A DNA stretch of 64,000 bases, taken from assembly GCA_963617205.1 (NCBI GenBank), contig CAVEOA010000009.1, positions 1 through 64,000 of the forward strand. Reading direction: 5' to 3'. Position numbers and translations under genes: made by a program. Below are positions 49,088 to 57,000 of the stretch, piece by piece. Source of the DNA: UBA11524 sp963617205. Lineage in GTDB: Bacteria > Bacillota > Clostridia > Christensenellales > Aristaeellaceae. The notes below the pieces were generated by a model. It saw only the letters and a program-made list of their open reading frames with translations, searched no databases and was not told where the DNA came from. Each line of letters starts with the position of its first letter. Within the stretch, counting starts at the first letter, position 1.

Positions 49088-50218
49088 TTACTCAGCTTTG
49101 CATTCCGCATGGATTTCAGCAAGATATTGGGTGATCGGCAGATGCTGCGGACAGGCGCGCTCGCACTTGCGGCACTTGACGCAGCGAGAGGCGTCCGCGT
49201 TGTCAGCGGTAATCTGCGCGTAGCCCTGCTTGAAGGAGCCGCTTTCGCGCAGCATGGCGCCGTCATAGCCCTGGAAAATGCGGGGAATCTGCACGCCCAT
49301 CGGGCAGGGCTGGCAGTATTTGCAGCCGGTGCAGCGCGTCTTTGTGCGCGCAAGGTATGTCTCCTTGACCTTGGCGTACAGGGCGAAGTCATCCGCCGTC
49401 AGCGTGGGGCGCTCGGCAAGGTCGAAGATGCGCAGGTTGTCATCGATTTGCGCCCACGTGCTCATGCCGCTGAGAATCGTGACGACTTCCGGCATGGCGT
49501 ACAGGTAGCGGAAGCTCCATTCGACGGCGCTGCGCTTCTCGGGGTACGCGTCATAGACGGCCTGCACGTCCGCGGGAGGATTCGCCAGCAGACCGCCGCG
49601 CAGGGGCTCCATGACAACAACGCCGATGCCGCGTCGACCGGCCTCGTGGATGCCTTCAAGCGTCGCCTGATTCTTGTCGTCGAGCACGTTCATCTGCACC
49701 TGGCACATGCCCCATTGATCCCAGTCATCAAGAATCCGCAGAAATGCCTGTGCATTGTCGTGGAAGGAGAAGCCGGGGAAGCGAACCTTGCCCTGTGCGA
49801 TTGCATCGCGGTAGAAGCGCTTGTAGTCAAGGCTGCTCATGCGGTCAAGGCTGTCGCCGTTCATCGCGTGAAGCAGGTAGAAGTCGACATAGGGGACATC
49901 GAGCTTCTTGAGCTGCTCATCGAGCAGGCGCATCATGTCGTCATGCGTCTTGACGAGCCAGACGGGCAGCTTCGTTGCCAGAATGACACGCTCGCGATAG
50001 CCGTCCTTGAGCGCCTTGCCGACAATCAGCTCGCTCTCGCCGCCATGGTACGGGTAAGCCGTGTCGATATAGCGCACGCCGGAATCAATGGCATGGCGAA
50101 TCATGCGGATGGCTTCCGTCTCGTCAATTTTGCCGTCGGGCAGCGTGGGCAGGCGCATGCAGCCGAAGCCAAGCATTGAGCTTTCCAGATGGTTGGTGGG
50201 GAATGCGGTTTGCAGCAT
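49088..50218 (-). CDS. Aldo/keto reductase with C-terminal 4Fe-4S ferredoxin-like domain
   Basis: NAD(P)H-dependent oxidoreductase, 376 residues. The barrel carries the AKR tetrad: Asp and Tyr in YIDTAYPYHGGESE, Lys in VILATKLPVW, His in FYLLHAMN. The C-terminal part binds two iron-sulfur clusters, CTGCKYCQPCP and CVKCRKCERACPQ. This architecture is common in strict anaerobes. Substrate is unknown; pairing with a sugar epimerase suggests a sugar or its derivative. ATG at 50218 with GAGAGG upstream. The frame extends 40 codons beyond it, but that region contains the promoter. Confidence 0.9.
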   Translation of the reverse strand: MLQTAFPTNHLESSMLGFGCMRLPTLPDGKIDETEAIRMIRHAIDSGVRYIDTAYPYHGGESELIVGKALKDGYRERVILATKLPVWLVKTHDDMMRLLDEQLKKLDVPYVDFYLLHAMNGDSLDRMSSLDYKRFYRDAIAQGKVRFPGFSFHDNAQAFLRILDDWDQWGMCQVQMNVLDDKNQATLEGIHEAGRRGIGVVVMEPLRGGLLANPPADVQAVYDAYPEKRSAVEWSFRYLYAMPEVVTILSGMSTWAQIDDNLRIFDLAERPTLTADDFALYAKVKETYLARTKTRCTGCKYCQPCPMGVQIPRIFQGYDGAMLRESGSFKQGYAQITADNADASRCVKCRKCERACPQHLPITQYLAEIHAECKAE

Positions 50219-50276
50219 AGCAGAAACCTCTCTTTCAGTTTGTTTTCCTCGAATTATTCTGTGTCCCTTGATGCTT

Positions 50277-50305
50277 ATTGTAGCGCATTTGGCGACGCAG
50301 GTCAA
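50277..50305 (-). promoter_or_regulatory. Sigma-A promoter of AKR-galM operon
   Basis: Minus strand: TTGACC (50305-50300), 17-bp spacer, TACAAT (50282-50277). Confidence 0.75.
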
Positions 50306-50336
50306 CAGCCGATGGGCAAATCGTGATTTTCTGCGC

Positions 50337-50376
50337 AAAAAAAGCTGCGAAAGGGCTGAAAAGCACCTCTCGCGGC
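50337..50376 (-). terminator. Rho-independent terminator of the mre/rod operon
   Basis: Minus strand: GCCGCGAGAGG (50376-50366) pairs with CCTTTCGCAGC (50354-50344), with one mismatch and one G-U pair, followed by seven T (50343-50337). Confidence 0.82.
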
Positions 50377-50380
50377 AAGA

Positions 50381-51181
50381 TTACAGGTATGGAATCATGT
50401 CCGACAGCCGGTTAAACACAAGATCAGGCTGAACGTCGGACGCATCGAGATCCTTTCGTGTGGCTTCGCCGGACAGGACAAGCACGGAGGTCATGTGGTG
50501 GCGGACGCCCGCGGCAATGTCGGTGTACAGGCGATCGCCGACCATTGCCATCTGTCCGCAGGAATAGCCGGTTCGTCGGAGTGCCTCGGCGATGATGCCG
50601 TAATTCGGCTTGCCGATGATTACGTCCGGTCTGCGGCCTGTGCTGGCCTCGATCAGCGCCATGAAGGCGCCTAAATCGGGGATGAAGCCGGTTTCAGTCG
50701 GGCAGTTGAGGTCCGGATGAGTCGCAATGTACGGCTTTCCGGCGCGAATCAGGTCGCAGACGCGGCAGAGCTTGCTGTAATCGAGCGTTGTGTCGAAGGC
50801 GGCAAGCACGTAATCCGCATCATTCTCCGCCATCGTCAGCCCGAGCGAGGTCAGCTCGGTGCGGAGAATATCGTTGCCGAGCAGATAGCACCGCTGATTT
50901 GAAAAGTGCTCAAGGCAGTACTGTGCGGCGGCCTGGCCGGAGGTGATGACGTCCAGATATGCAGCTGGTACGCCCATGCGCGTGAGCTTTTCGGCGTAGA
51001 AGGCGCCGGAACGGCTCGAATTGTTGGTGAGGAAGCGCGCCGTTCGACCTGTGCGCTGCAGCGCATCCAGAAAATCCAGCCCGCCGGGAATCAGCTGATT
51101 GCCGAGGTAAAAGGTGCCGTCCATATCGAGCAGGAAGCAGCGGACGGATGCGAGCTTTTCGCGAATGGCATCACTCGTCAT
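50381..51181 (-). CDS. HAD superfamily phosphatase, NagD/class IIA
   Basis: A 266-residue phosphatase. Motif I FLLDMDGTFYLG (nucleophile Asp of DMDGT), motif II FLTNNSSRSG, the class IIA cap with LAAFDTTLDYSKL, and motifs III/IV IIGKPNYGI and MVGDRLYTDIAAG. Substrate is likely a small sugar or glycerol phosphate, not determined. ATG at 51181 overlaps the tetR stop by 11 bp, with GGAGG upstream. It is the last gene of the rod operon, followed by a terminator 5 bp after the stop. Confidence 0.9.
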   Translation of the reverse strand: MTSDAIREKLASVRCFLLDMDGTFYLGNQLIPGGLDFLDALQRTGRTARFLTNNSSRSGAFYAEKLTRMGVPAAYLDVITSGQAAAQYCLEHFSNQRCYLLGNDILRTELTSLGLTMAENDADYVLAAFDTTLDYSKLCRVCDLIRAGKPYIATHPDLNCPTETGFIPDLGAFMALIEASTGRRPDVIIGKPNYGIIAEALRRTGYSCGQMAMVGDRLYTDIAAGVRHHMTSVLVLSGEATRKDLDASDVQPDLVFNRLSDMIPYL

Positions 51182-51761
51182 GGCTTGCCTCCGCGCTCTT
51201 TTCGGGGAGATTCATCATGCGGAGAGCGGCACGGTACGCCTCGCTGGCCATGCTTGTCAGGTATGCGTCATCCTGATAGGGGATATAGTGCGTCGCCATG
51301 CAGACCGCCAGACCGTGTACAAACAGCCACGTGCGCTCAAAGAAGCGGTTCAGCGTGTCGGCGTCGAGCGGCATCTCCTCGCGGATGATGTCAAAGAGCG
51401 GCGCATACACCGTCTGATTGCAGAAATCCGCCTCGCCCTCACGGCTGCGCATGAACAGCAGCTTGAACAGCTCCGGCTCATCGCGACCGAATTTCAGATA
51501 GGCAACGCAGAACTGCACATAGGGCGCATCGGCACCTGCCATGGCTTGCTTCGCCTGACATTGGAACTGTTTTGCAACGGAATCAATCAGCTCGCTGCGC
51601 AGGTCGTCCATGCCGGTGAAAATGCGGAAAATCGGCTGGGTTGAGCCGCCAAGCTCCCTGGCGATGGCACGTGCATTGAGGGCATCCGCACCGCTCTTGC
51701 GCACCAGCTGACAGGCAGCATCAAGCACAGCTTCCTTGGGAAAGCGAACAGAGGGCGGCAT
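51171..51761 (-). CDS. TetR-family transcriptional regulator
   Basis: A 196-residue repressor-type protein. N-terminal helix-turn-helix (ALNARAIARELGGSTQPIFRIFTGMDDLRSELI) after the usual VLDAACQLVRKSG helix. The ligand domain is all-alpha (about 70-196; FGRDEPELFKLLFMRSREGE matches the TetR_C WHG-like type). ATG at 51761 follows AAGGGAGA. It lies 16 bp after the rodA stop and overlaps the nagD-like gene. Its target may be the operon itself, which is unproven. The ligand is unknown. Confidence 0.86.
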   Translation of the reverse strand: MPPSVRFPKEAVLDAACQLVRKSGADALNARAIARELGGSTQPIFRIFTGMDDLRSELIDSVAKQFQCQAKQAMAGADAPYVQFCVAYLKFGRDEPELFKLLFMRSREGEADFCNQTVYAPLFDIIREEMPLDADTLNRFFERTWLFVHGLAVCMATHYIPYQDDAYLTSMASEAYRAALRMMNLPEKSAEASHDE

Positions 51762-51777
51762 TGGCTGATTCTCCCTT

Positions 51778-52983
51778 CTATTGGGTGATGTACTTGGAGT
51801 AACTGCTGTAGAACTTGCGGCTTGCGTCAATCTGCGTCAGCGAACGGTTCTTTGTCACGTTGAGCACCAGCGCGATGCCGCCGATGTTCGTGACCATGTT
51901 CGAGCCGCCGTAGGACAGGAAGGGGAGGGGAATACCGGTGATGGGCAGGAGACCCAGCGTCATGCCGATGTTTTCAAATACATGGAAGAGCATCATGCCG
52001 ATGACACCGATGATGATGAGCATGCCTTGCCGGTCGTAGGTATAGCGCGCCAGATACAGCATTCGCAGGATGATGATGAAATACCACACGAGGATGGTCG
52101 TGCAGCCGATGAAGCCGGTCGCCTCGCCGATGGTTGCGTAGATGAAGTCTGTCCAGTCGGCAGGCACGTAATTCAGCTGACTCATTGAGCCTGTCACGAA
52201 CGTGCCGATGCCGGTCAGTCCGCCGGCGCCGATGGTCATCTTCGACTGCCGCATCTGATACGCGTCGTCCTGCGGCGAAAGGTCAGGGTTCAGGAAGGCG
52301 ACGATGCGCGCGAGGCGGTAGTCATCGCTGCCTGTAGCGACCATGAAGCCGTACAGCGCCAGAACGAGCAGAACAACGACGAGCGTCAGCGTAATCAGCA
52401 GTCGCCAGCGGACATTTGCAAACAGCATCATGCACGCGCAGGCGAACACAACGACGATGGCGGAGCCCGTTTCGCCGGACAGCATGACGATGCCGCAGGG
52501 AATCAGCACCATCAGCATGATTTCCATAAACTCGCGGAAGGTGCTCATCGGGTGCTCCGACTGGCTGAGCCGCTGCGCAAGCATCAGAATCATGGCGAGC
52601 TTCAGAAATTCCGACGGCTGAATGGTCATGTTCCAGATGACGTCCAGCCACGCCTTCACGCCTGACGCACGGTTGAACACCCACACGACCAGAACGAGGA
52701 CGGTTGTGCCGACGTACATGGTACGGGTGGCGCGGCGAATCAGGTGATAGGGGCACATCAGGATGAGCACCAGAACAATCGGTGCGACAACCAGCACGAA
52801 AAAGCACTGCTTGAGCGTTGAGGAAGATTCCAGAATATGCCCGAGCAGGGTGGTGGCGGTGGAATCAATAGAATAGGTTGCAACGCAAACAGCATAGATG
52901 CCGACGATGCACATGCCGAAGACAAGCGCAATCAGCGGAACATCCACATGCGCCCTTGAACGGCGCGAGGCATTACCGAGCAA
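51778..52983 (-). CDS. rodA: SEDS glycosyltransferase RodA/FtsW
   Basis: Peptidoglycan polymerase of the elongation machinery, a membrane protein with about ten helices, 401 residues. GVKAWLDVIWNMTIQPSEFLKLAMILMLA and GETGSAIVVVFACACMMLFA are SEDS motifs. TGIGTFVTGSMSQLNYVPADWTDFIYATIGEATGFIG and TGIPLPFLSYGGSNM are the signature regions. The gene neighbourhood (mreBCD, mrdA) argues for RodA over FtsW. I chose the TTG at 52983 because AAGGAGG lies eight bases upstream. No ATG is available without losing the first helix. It overlaps minD by 11 bp. Confidence 0.9.
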   Translation of the reverse strand: MLGNASRRSRAHVDVPLIALVFGMCIVGIYAVCVATYSIDSTATTLLGHILESSSTLKQCFFVLVVAPIVLVLILMCPYHLIRRATRTMYVGTTVLVLVVWVFNRASGVKAWLDVIWNMTIQPSEFLKLAMILMLAQRLSQSEHPMSTFREFMEIMLMVLIPCGIVMLSGETGSAIVVVFACACMMLFANVRWRLLITLTLVVVLLVLALYGFMVATGSDDYRLARIVAFLNPDLSPQDDAYQMRQSKMTIGAGGLTGIGTFVTGSMSQLNYVPADWTDFIYATIGEATGFIGCTTILVWYFIIILRMLYLARYTYDRQGMLIIIGVIGMMLFHVFENIGMTLGLLPITGIPLPFLSYGGSNMVTNIGGIALVLNVTKNRSLTQIDASRKFYSSYSKYITQ

Positions 52984-53794
52984 GCTTGTTTCCTCCTTTT
53001 TGACGGCGCGGAAAGAGAAGCTCCAGCAGCGTTTTCTTCCTGCCGTAATTCGGGAAAGGCACGGATTCATCGCCCATCATGCGCTGCGCGGTGCGCGACA
53101 GGGCGCAGATGCCCTCGCTGTCGCCCGCCATCAGCTGGCTGTGCTCCAGCAGCGCACGATAGATGGCCGGGTCATCCGGAATTTCGCCGAGCAGGGGCAT
53201 GTCAAGCGTCGTGGCAATGGTCTCCGCCGAACACATGATGCCCTTGCGGATGTAGTCCGGATTCAGCCGATTGACGATGACCTGCTGCGAGGTCAGCCCC
53301 TTTTTGCGGAGCACGCCTGCGGTGCGTTCGGCGTTCCGGATGCAGACGTCATCCGGCGTGCAGACGAGGATGCATTCGTCAATCTCGTCGCTGAGGAGTC
53401 CGCGCAGGCTGCGTTCGATACCGGCAGGCGCATCAATCAGCACATGATCAAAGCGGCTCTTGAGCTGATGAAGCATCTTTTTGAATGCCTTGGTATCCAG
53501 CGCCTTCGCGCGCGCAAACTGGCTGGCAGGCAGCAGAAAGAGCGTCGGGATGCTTTCGGGATACGGCGTAATCAGCGCCTGCTCCGGCGTGCAAAGACCG
53601 TTGGCCACGTCCAGCACGTCAAACACGATGCTGTTCTGCACGCCCAGCAGTATATCCTGATCACGCAGACCGATATCCGCGTCAATGATGCAGACGCGCT
53701 TGCCGCTGCGCGCAAGCTCAAGCGCGAGGGAGGCGCTGAGCGTGCTTTTGCCCACGCCTCCCTTGCCTGATGCGATAATCCAAGCCTTTCCCAT
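52973..53794 (-). CDS. minD: Septum site-determining ATPase MinD
   Basis: Membrane-associated ParA-type ATPase that positions the divisome. The 273-residue protein has the deviant Walker A GKGGVGKST (residues 10-18), DADIGLRDQDILLGV, and VLIDAPAGIE. The C-terminus has an amphipathic stretch (KKTLLELLFPRRQKGG) typical of the membrane-targeting sequence. Neither minC nor minE is found in this window, although minC commonly accompanies minD in rod operons. ATG at 53794, AAGGAGGA upstream, 18 bp after mrdA. Confidence 0.93.
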   Translation of the reverse strand: MGKAWIIASGKGGVGKSTLSASLALELARSGKRVCIIDADIGLRDQDILLGVQNSIVFDVLDVANGLCTPEQALITPYPESIPTLFLLPASQFARAKALDTKAFKKMLHQLKSRFDHVLIDAPAGIERSLRGLLSDEIDECILVCTPDDVCIRNAERTAGVLRKKGLTSQQVIVNRLNPDYIRKGIMCSAETIATTLDMPLLGEIPDDPAIYRALLEHSQLMAGDSEGICALSRTAQRMMGDESVPFPNYGRKKTLLELLFPRRQKGGNKLAR

Positions 53795-53812
53795 GTGTAT
53801 GCTGCTTCCTCC

Positions 53813-56401
53813 TTAGGGCGCAAGCGTGTTGCCAATCGGCAGATCATAGTCAATGGTACTCTTTTCCCGCTCCGGGAAGTACCAGTTCAGGAAATCCTTT
53901 GCCGCGTAGGAGCACATGGCGCCCGAGTAGCCGTGCGGAACGAAGACGACAATGGCGATTTCAGGATTCTCATACGGCGCGAAGCAAACGAACCATGCGT
54001 TGTTTTCCAGGTCGATCTGGTTGACCTGCGCCGTTCCTGTTTTTGCGGCGATTTGCTCCTGCCACTTGAAGTCCTTCCAGTAGTTCTTAGCGGTACCGGT
54101 GTCGTCCGTAACGCCCTTCATCCCTTTGCGGATCAATGCCATGTAGCCGTTTGTATCGTTCAGGTCGTTGACGAGCACGGGGTCGCGTGTCGAGAGCACC
54201 TCGCCCTCAGGCGATATGATGGAGTCGACAATCGAGACGTTATAAACCTTGCCGCCGTTTGCGACAGCCGCGACATACCGCGCAACGGCGATGGGCGTGA
54301 CGGTCGTGACGGACTGACCGATGGCAGTCAGAATTGTCTGCGATCCGCCCCATTTGATATCGTTCATGTAATTGTACGTATCCGTGATGACGGAGTTGGA
54401 GTAGACCATGGAGCGCGGCATGTTCAGCTCCTCCATCAGGATGGTGCGCATGTTGGAGACCCACGAGGATTCAGGATACGCGACCGCCATGTCCATCAGG
54501 CGCTTGGCGCACTTTGACAGTCGCTCGTCATCATACTCCATGCCGCGTGATTCGCCGCATTTCTTGAGGTGCGATTTGATGGAGTTGTAGACGATGATGG
54601 GGCGCGAGGTGTCCTGCGATGCTTCATCGACGGACTTGGTCGGGTCATACAGCGTGTTCTGGCTGCCGACAACGCTACGAACCTCGCCGGGCAGGTCGAT
54701 GCCCGTTTTGCTCGTCAGACCGAATGCAGCGGAATACTGATACAGACGCGTTTCCCCCAGACGGCTGCCGCACTCGTAGAAGAAGTAGTTACAGGAGTTT
54801 GAAAGCCCCTCGACAATCGTCTGGTAGTAGTGATTGCTGCGGTAGCCCTCGGAAATCCAGCATTTTGGCGCAGTGGACAGGTCGGAGTTGTACTCCGTGA
54901 AATAGCCCATGTCCGAAATCTTCTCATCGGTCTTGAGCACGCCGGAATCCAGCGCGCCAAAGCCCGTGACCATCTTGAAAATCGAGCCGGGCGTCGCACG
55001 GGAGCCGATGGCGTAGTTCAGCATCAGGTTGCGGTCATCGGACAGGATGGCGCGTGCCTCATCGCCGGCGGCCACCAGCGAGTTCAGGTCGTAGGTGGGG
55101 AAGTTTGCCATGGCGAGCACGCGGCACTCCATGTCCAGCACAAGCATAACGCCGTGCTCGGCAAGCTCCAGCGGATAATGCTCCCAGTCGTAGGTGGCAA
55201 TCAGGCTGCGGTTTTCCTCCAGCCACTTGTTGGAGACCATCAGGCTTTCCTGCTTGTCGCGGATTTTCTCCACGTTGGATGCGATGGCGCGTTCCGCAAC
55301 GGTCTGATAGTTCACGTCCAGCGTCAGCTTGACGTTGTTGCCGTCAGTCGGCTCGGTGTAGGAAATTTCGCGGACGATTTTCGACCAGTTGTTGCGTTCG
55401 ACGACGCGGCTGCCCTTGCGGACAGAGGAATTTTGCGTCAGCCAGTCCTCCATGGAGGATTCAATGCCGTCGCGTCCGATGGTGTCGTTGTAGCTGTAGC
55501 CCTTGGCCTGCAGGGTCAGCCACATGCTGCGCGAAGGAATTTTGCCGATATAGCCGATGACCTGAGCAGCCAGCGTCTGCTTGGGATAAACGCGCTGCGT
55601 GCTCTCGGAAATGTCCATGCCGCTGAGCATCATCGACTTTGTTTCGATTTCCGTCACGGTCTCGAACGAAACGTTCTTGGCAATGGTGATGGGCAGGGAG
55701 TTGTAGAGGTTCATCTGCATCTCGGAGAAGACCGCCATGACCTTGAGCATGGTTTCTTCGTCCACCACGATGCAGGAGACGTAGCTGTCGTCGCTGCCGT
55801 ATTTCTCGATGTATGCGGCGCGGAGCTCTTCGTCCTCCTCCTCGCTGTTGACCATGCGGTAGCGGTGCTTGAGCGTCACAAGGCAGTCCTCCGCCGTCGG
55901 ATAGCTCTTGGCGGTGACATAGTTGTTGGAGCGCCACTGGCTTTCGCGGGTCTGCAGCGTCGCCTCGGAAACGCCCGAGCCGAAGTTGAATTCCCACTCG
56001 CCTGTTTCCTCGTTGCGCTGGATGTTGTAGCTGAAGGCGAGAGAGCCGCCGTTGCGTTCAACAATTTCCAGCGTGTCAAGAATGGACTGCGTGTACGTCT
56101 TGTACTCGGTGGAGGAGCTTTCACTCGCGTCCTTGTAGAAGGTGACGTTGTAGACCATTTCGTCCGTGGCGAGAATGACGGAGTTGACGTCGGTGATGTT
56201 GCCGCGCTTGCCGGTTAGCGCGATGGTTTTCGTTTTGGTGGAACTCGCACTGGTGGAATAGGTGTCACTGTTCAAAAGCTGAAGATTGACAAGACCGGAA
56301 AGCAGATAAGCGAACATCAGAAACAGAATAATCACAAATACGATAAAGCGTCCGCGAACCTGCTCAGGAGCATTGGTATGGTCCTGTTGATACTGGCTCA
56401 A
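53813..56401 (-). CDS. mrdA: Penicillin-binding protein 2 (class B PBP of elongation)
   Basis: Transpeptidase of lateral-wall peptidoglycan synthesis, partner of RodA. One N-terminal helix (VFVIILFLMFAYLLSGLVNL), a pedestal domain, and the transpeptidase domain with SIFK (Ser473, Lys476), SCN (Ser536) and KTG (Lys787). The 862 residues exceed the usual 620-720; the extra length lies in the pedestal and between SxN and KTG. Start is TTG at 56401, seven bases after AAGGAGG. No ATG upstream is in frame. Located between mreD and minD. Confidence 0.93.
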   Translation of the reverse strand: MSQYQQDHTNAPEQVRGRFIVFVIILFLMFAYLLSGLVNLQLLNSDTYSTSASSTKTKTIALTGKRGNITDVNSVILATDEMVYNVTFYKDASESSSTEYKTYTQSILDTLEIVERNGGSLAFSYNIQRNEETGEWEFNFGSGVSEATLQTRESQWRSNNYVTAKSYPTAEDCLVTLKHRYRMVNSEEEDEELRAAYIEKYGSDDSYVSCIVVDEETMLKVMAVFSEMQMNLYNSLPITIAKNVSFETVTEIETKSMMLSGMDISESTQRVYPKQTLAAQVIGYIGKIPSRSMWLTLQAKGYSYNDTIGRDGIESSMEDWLTQNSSVRKGSRVVERNNWSKIVREISYTEPTDGNNVKLTLDVNYQTVAERAIASNVEKIRDKQESLMVSNKWLEENRSLIATYDWEHYPLELAEHGVMLVLDMECRVLAMANFPTYDLNSLVAAGDEARAILSDDRNLMLNYAIGSRATPGSIFKMVTGFGALDSGVLKTDEKISDMGYFTEYNSDLSTAPKCWISEGYRSNHYYQTIVEGLSNSCNYFFYECGSRLGETRLYQYSAAFGLTSKTGIDLPGEVRSVVGSQNTLYDPTKSVDEASQDTSRPIIVYNSIKSHLKKCGESRGMEYDDERLSKCAKRLMDMAVAYPESSWVSNMRTILMEELNMPRSMVYSNSVITDTYNYMNDIKWGGSQTILTAIGQSVTTVTPIAVARYVAAVANGGKVYNVSIVDSIISPEGEVLSTRDPVLVNDLNDTNGYMALIRKGMKGVTDDTGTAKNYWKDFKWQEQIAAKTGTAQVNQIDLENNAWFVCFAPYENPEIAIVVFVPHGYSGAMCSYAAKDFLNWYFPEREKSTIDYDLPIGNTLAP

Positions 56402-56436
56402 TGGTCAGCCTCCTTTCAATAACGCATTCTGTGCTT

Positions 56437-56997
56437 TTACGCAGCCATTGCCTTTGACAGCGGCGCGGAAAAGCCGAGCAGACGCCGGATCGGCCACATC
56501 AGCACGATGCACACGAGCGTCGTCAGCAGCACATCGCCTGCCGCCTTCGTCACAAAGGACATGCTCAGCTCGGCGCTGCTGATGTAGAGGTAAATTACCT
56601 GCACGATTTCGTAGATAATCATGCCGGAAAAAGCACACAGCGGCGTGCGCAGATAGACGCTTCGGTTGCGGCCGAGACGGTGGTTGGAGAGCTCGTACTG
56701 CAAACGCGCCGCACTCTTGTCGGTAAAGAGAATCGTGAGCAGCATCGTGCAGACAGGGTAGAACACGAGGTTGAGCAGCTTGACGCCGGGGACCATCGTT
56801 TCCAGCAGAATGCCGTAGATGCACCCTGCCCACAGCGACTTGTGCCGCTTGTAGCCAACGATGATGACGGAGAGGATGACCATCGGCAGGTGAATGCAGT
56901 TGCTGATGCCGAGCTCTGTCATGACGGTGACGTGCAGCAGATAGCCGAGGAAAACGATGAACAGAAAGCGGAGCTGCCGCCAAAGGGTATGACGCAC
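56437..56997 (-). CDS. mreD: Rod shape-determining protein MreD
   Basis: Integral membrane subunit of the elongasome, 186 residues, about five helices (FLFIVFLGYLLHVTVM, HLPMVILSVIIVGYKRHKSLWAGCIYGILLE and LLTTLVCIVLMWPI). Small, hydrophobic and located directly after mreC, as usual. Start is GTG at 56997 with GGAGGAG six bases upstream, 3 bp after the mreC stop. Confidence 0.88.
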   Translation of the reverse strand: MRHTLWRQLRFLFIVFLGYLLHVTVMTELGISNCIHLPMVILSVIIVGYKRHKSLWAGCIYGILLETMVPGVKLLNLVFYPVCTMLLTILFTDKSAARLQYELSNHRLGRNRSVYLRTPLCAFSGMIIYEIVQVIYLYISSAELSMSFVTKAAGDVLLTTLVCIVLMWPIRRLLGFSAPLSKAMAA

Positions 56998-57000
56998 TTT

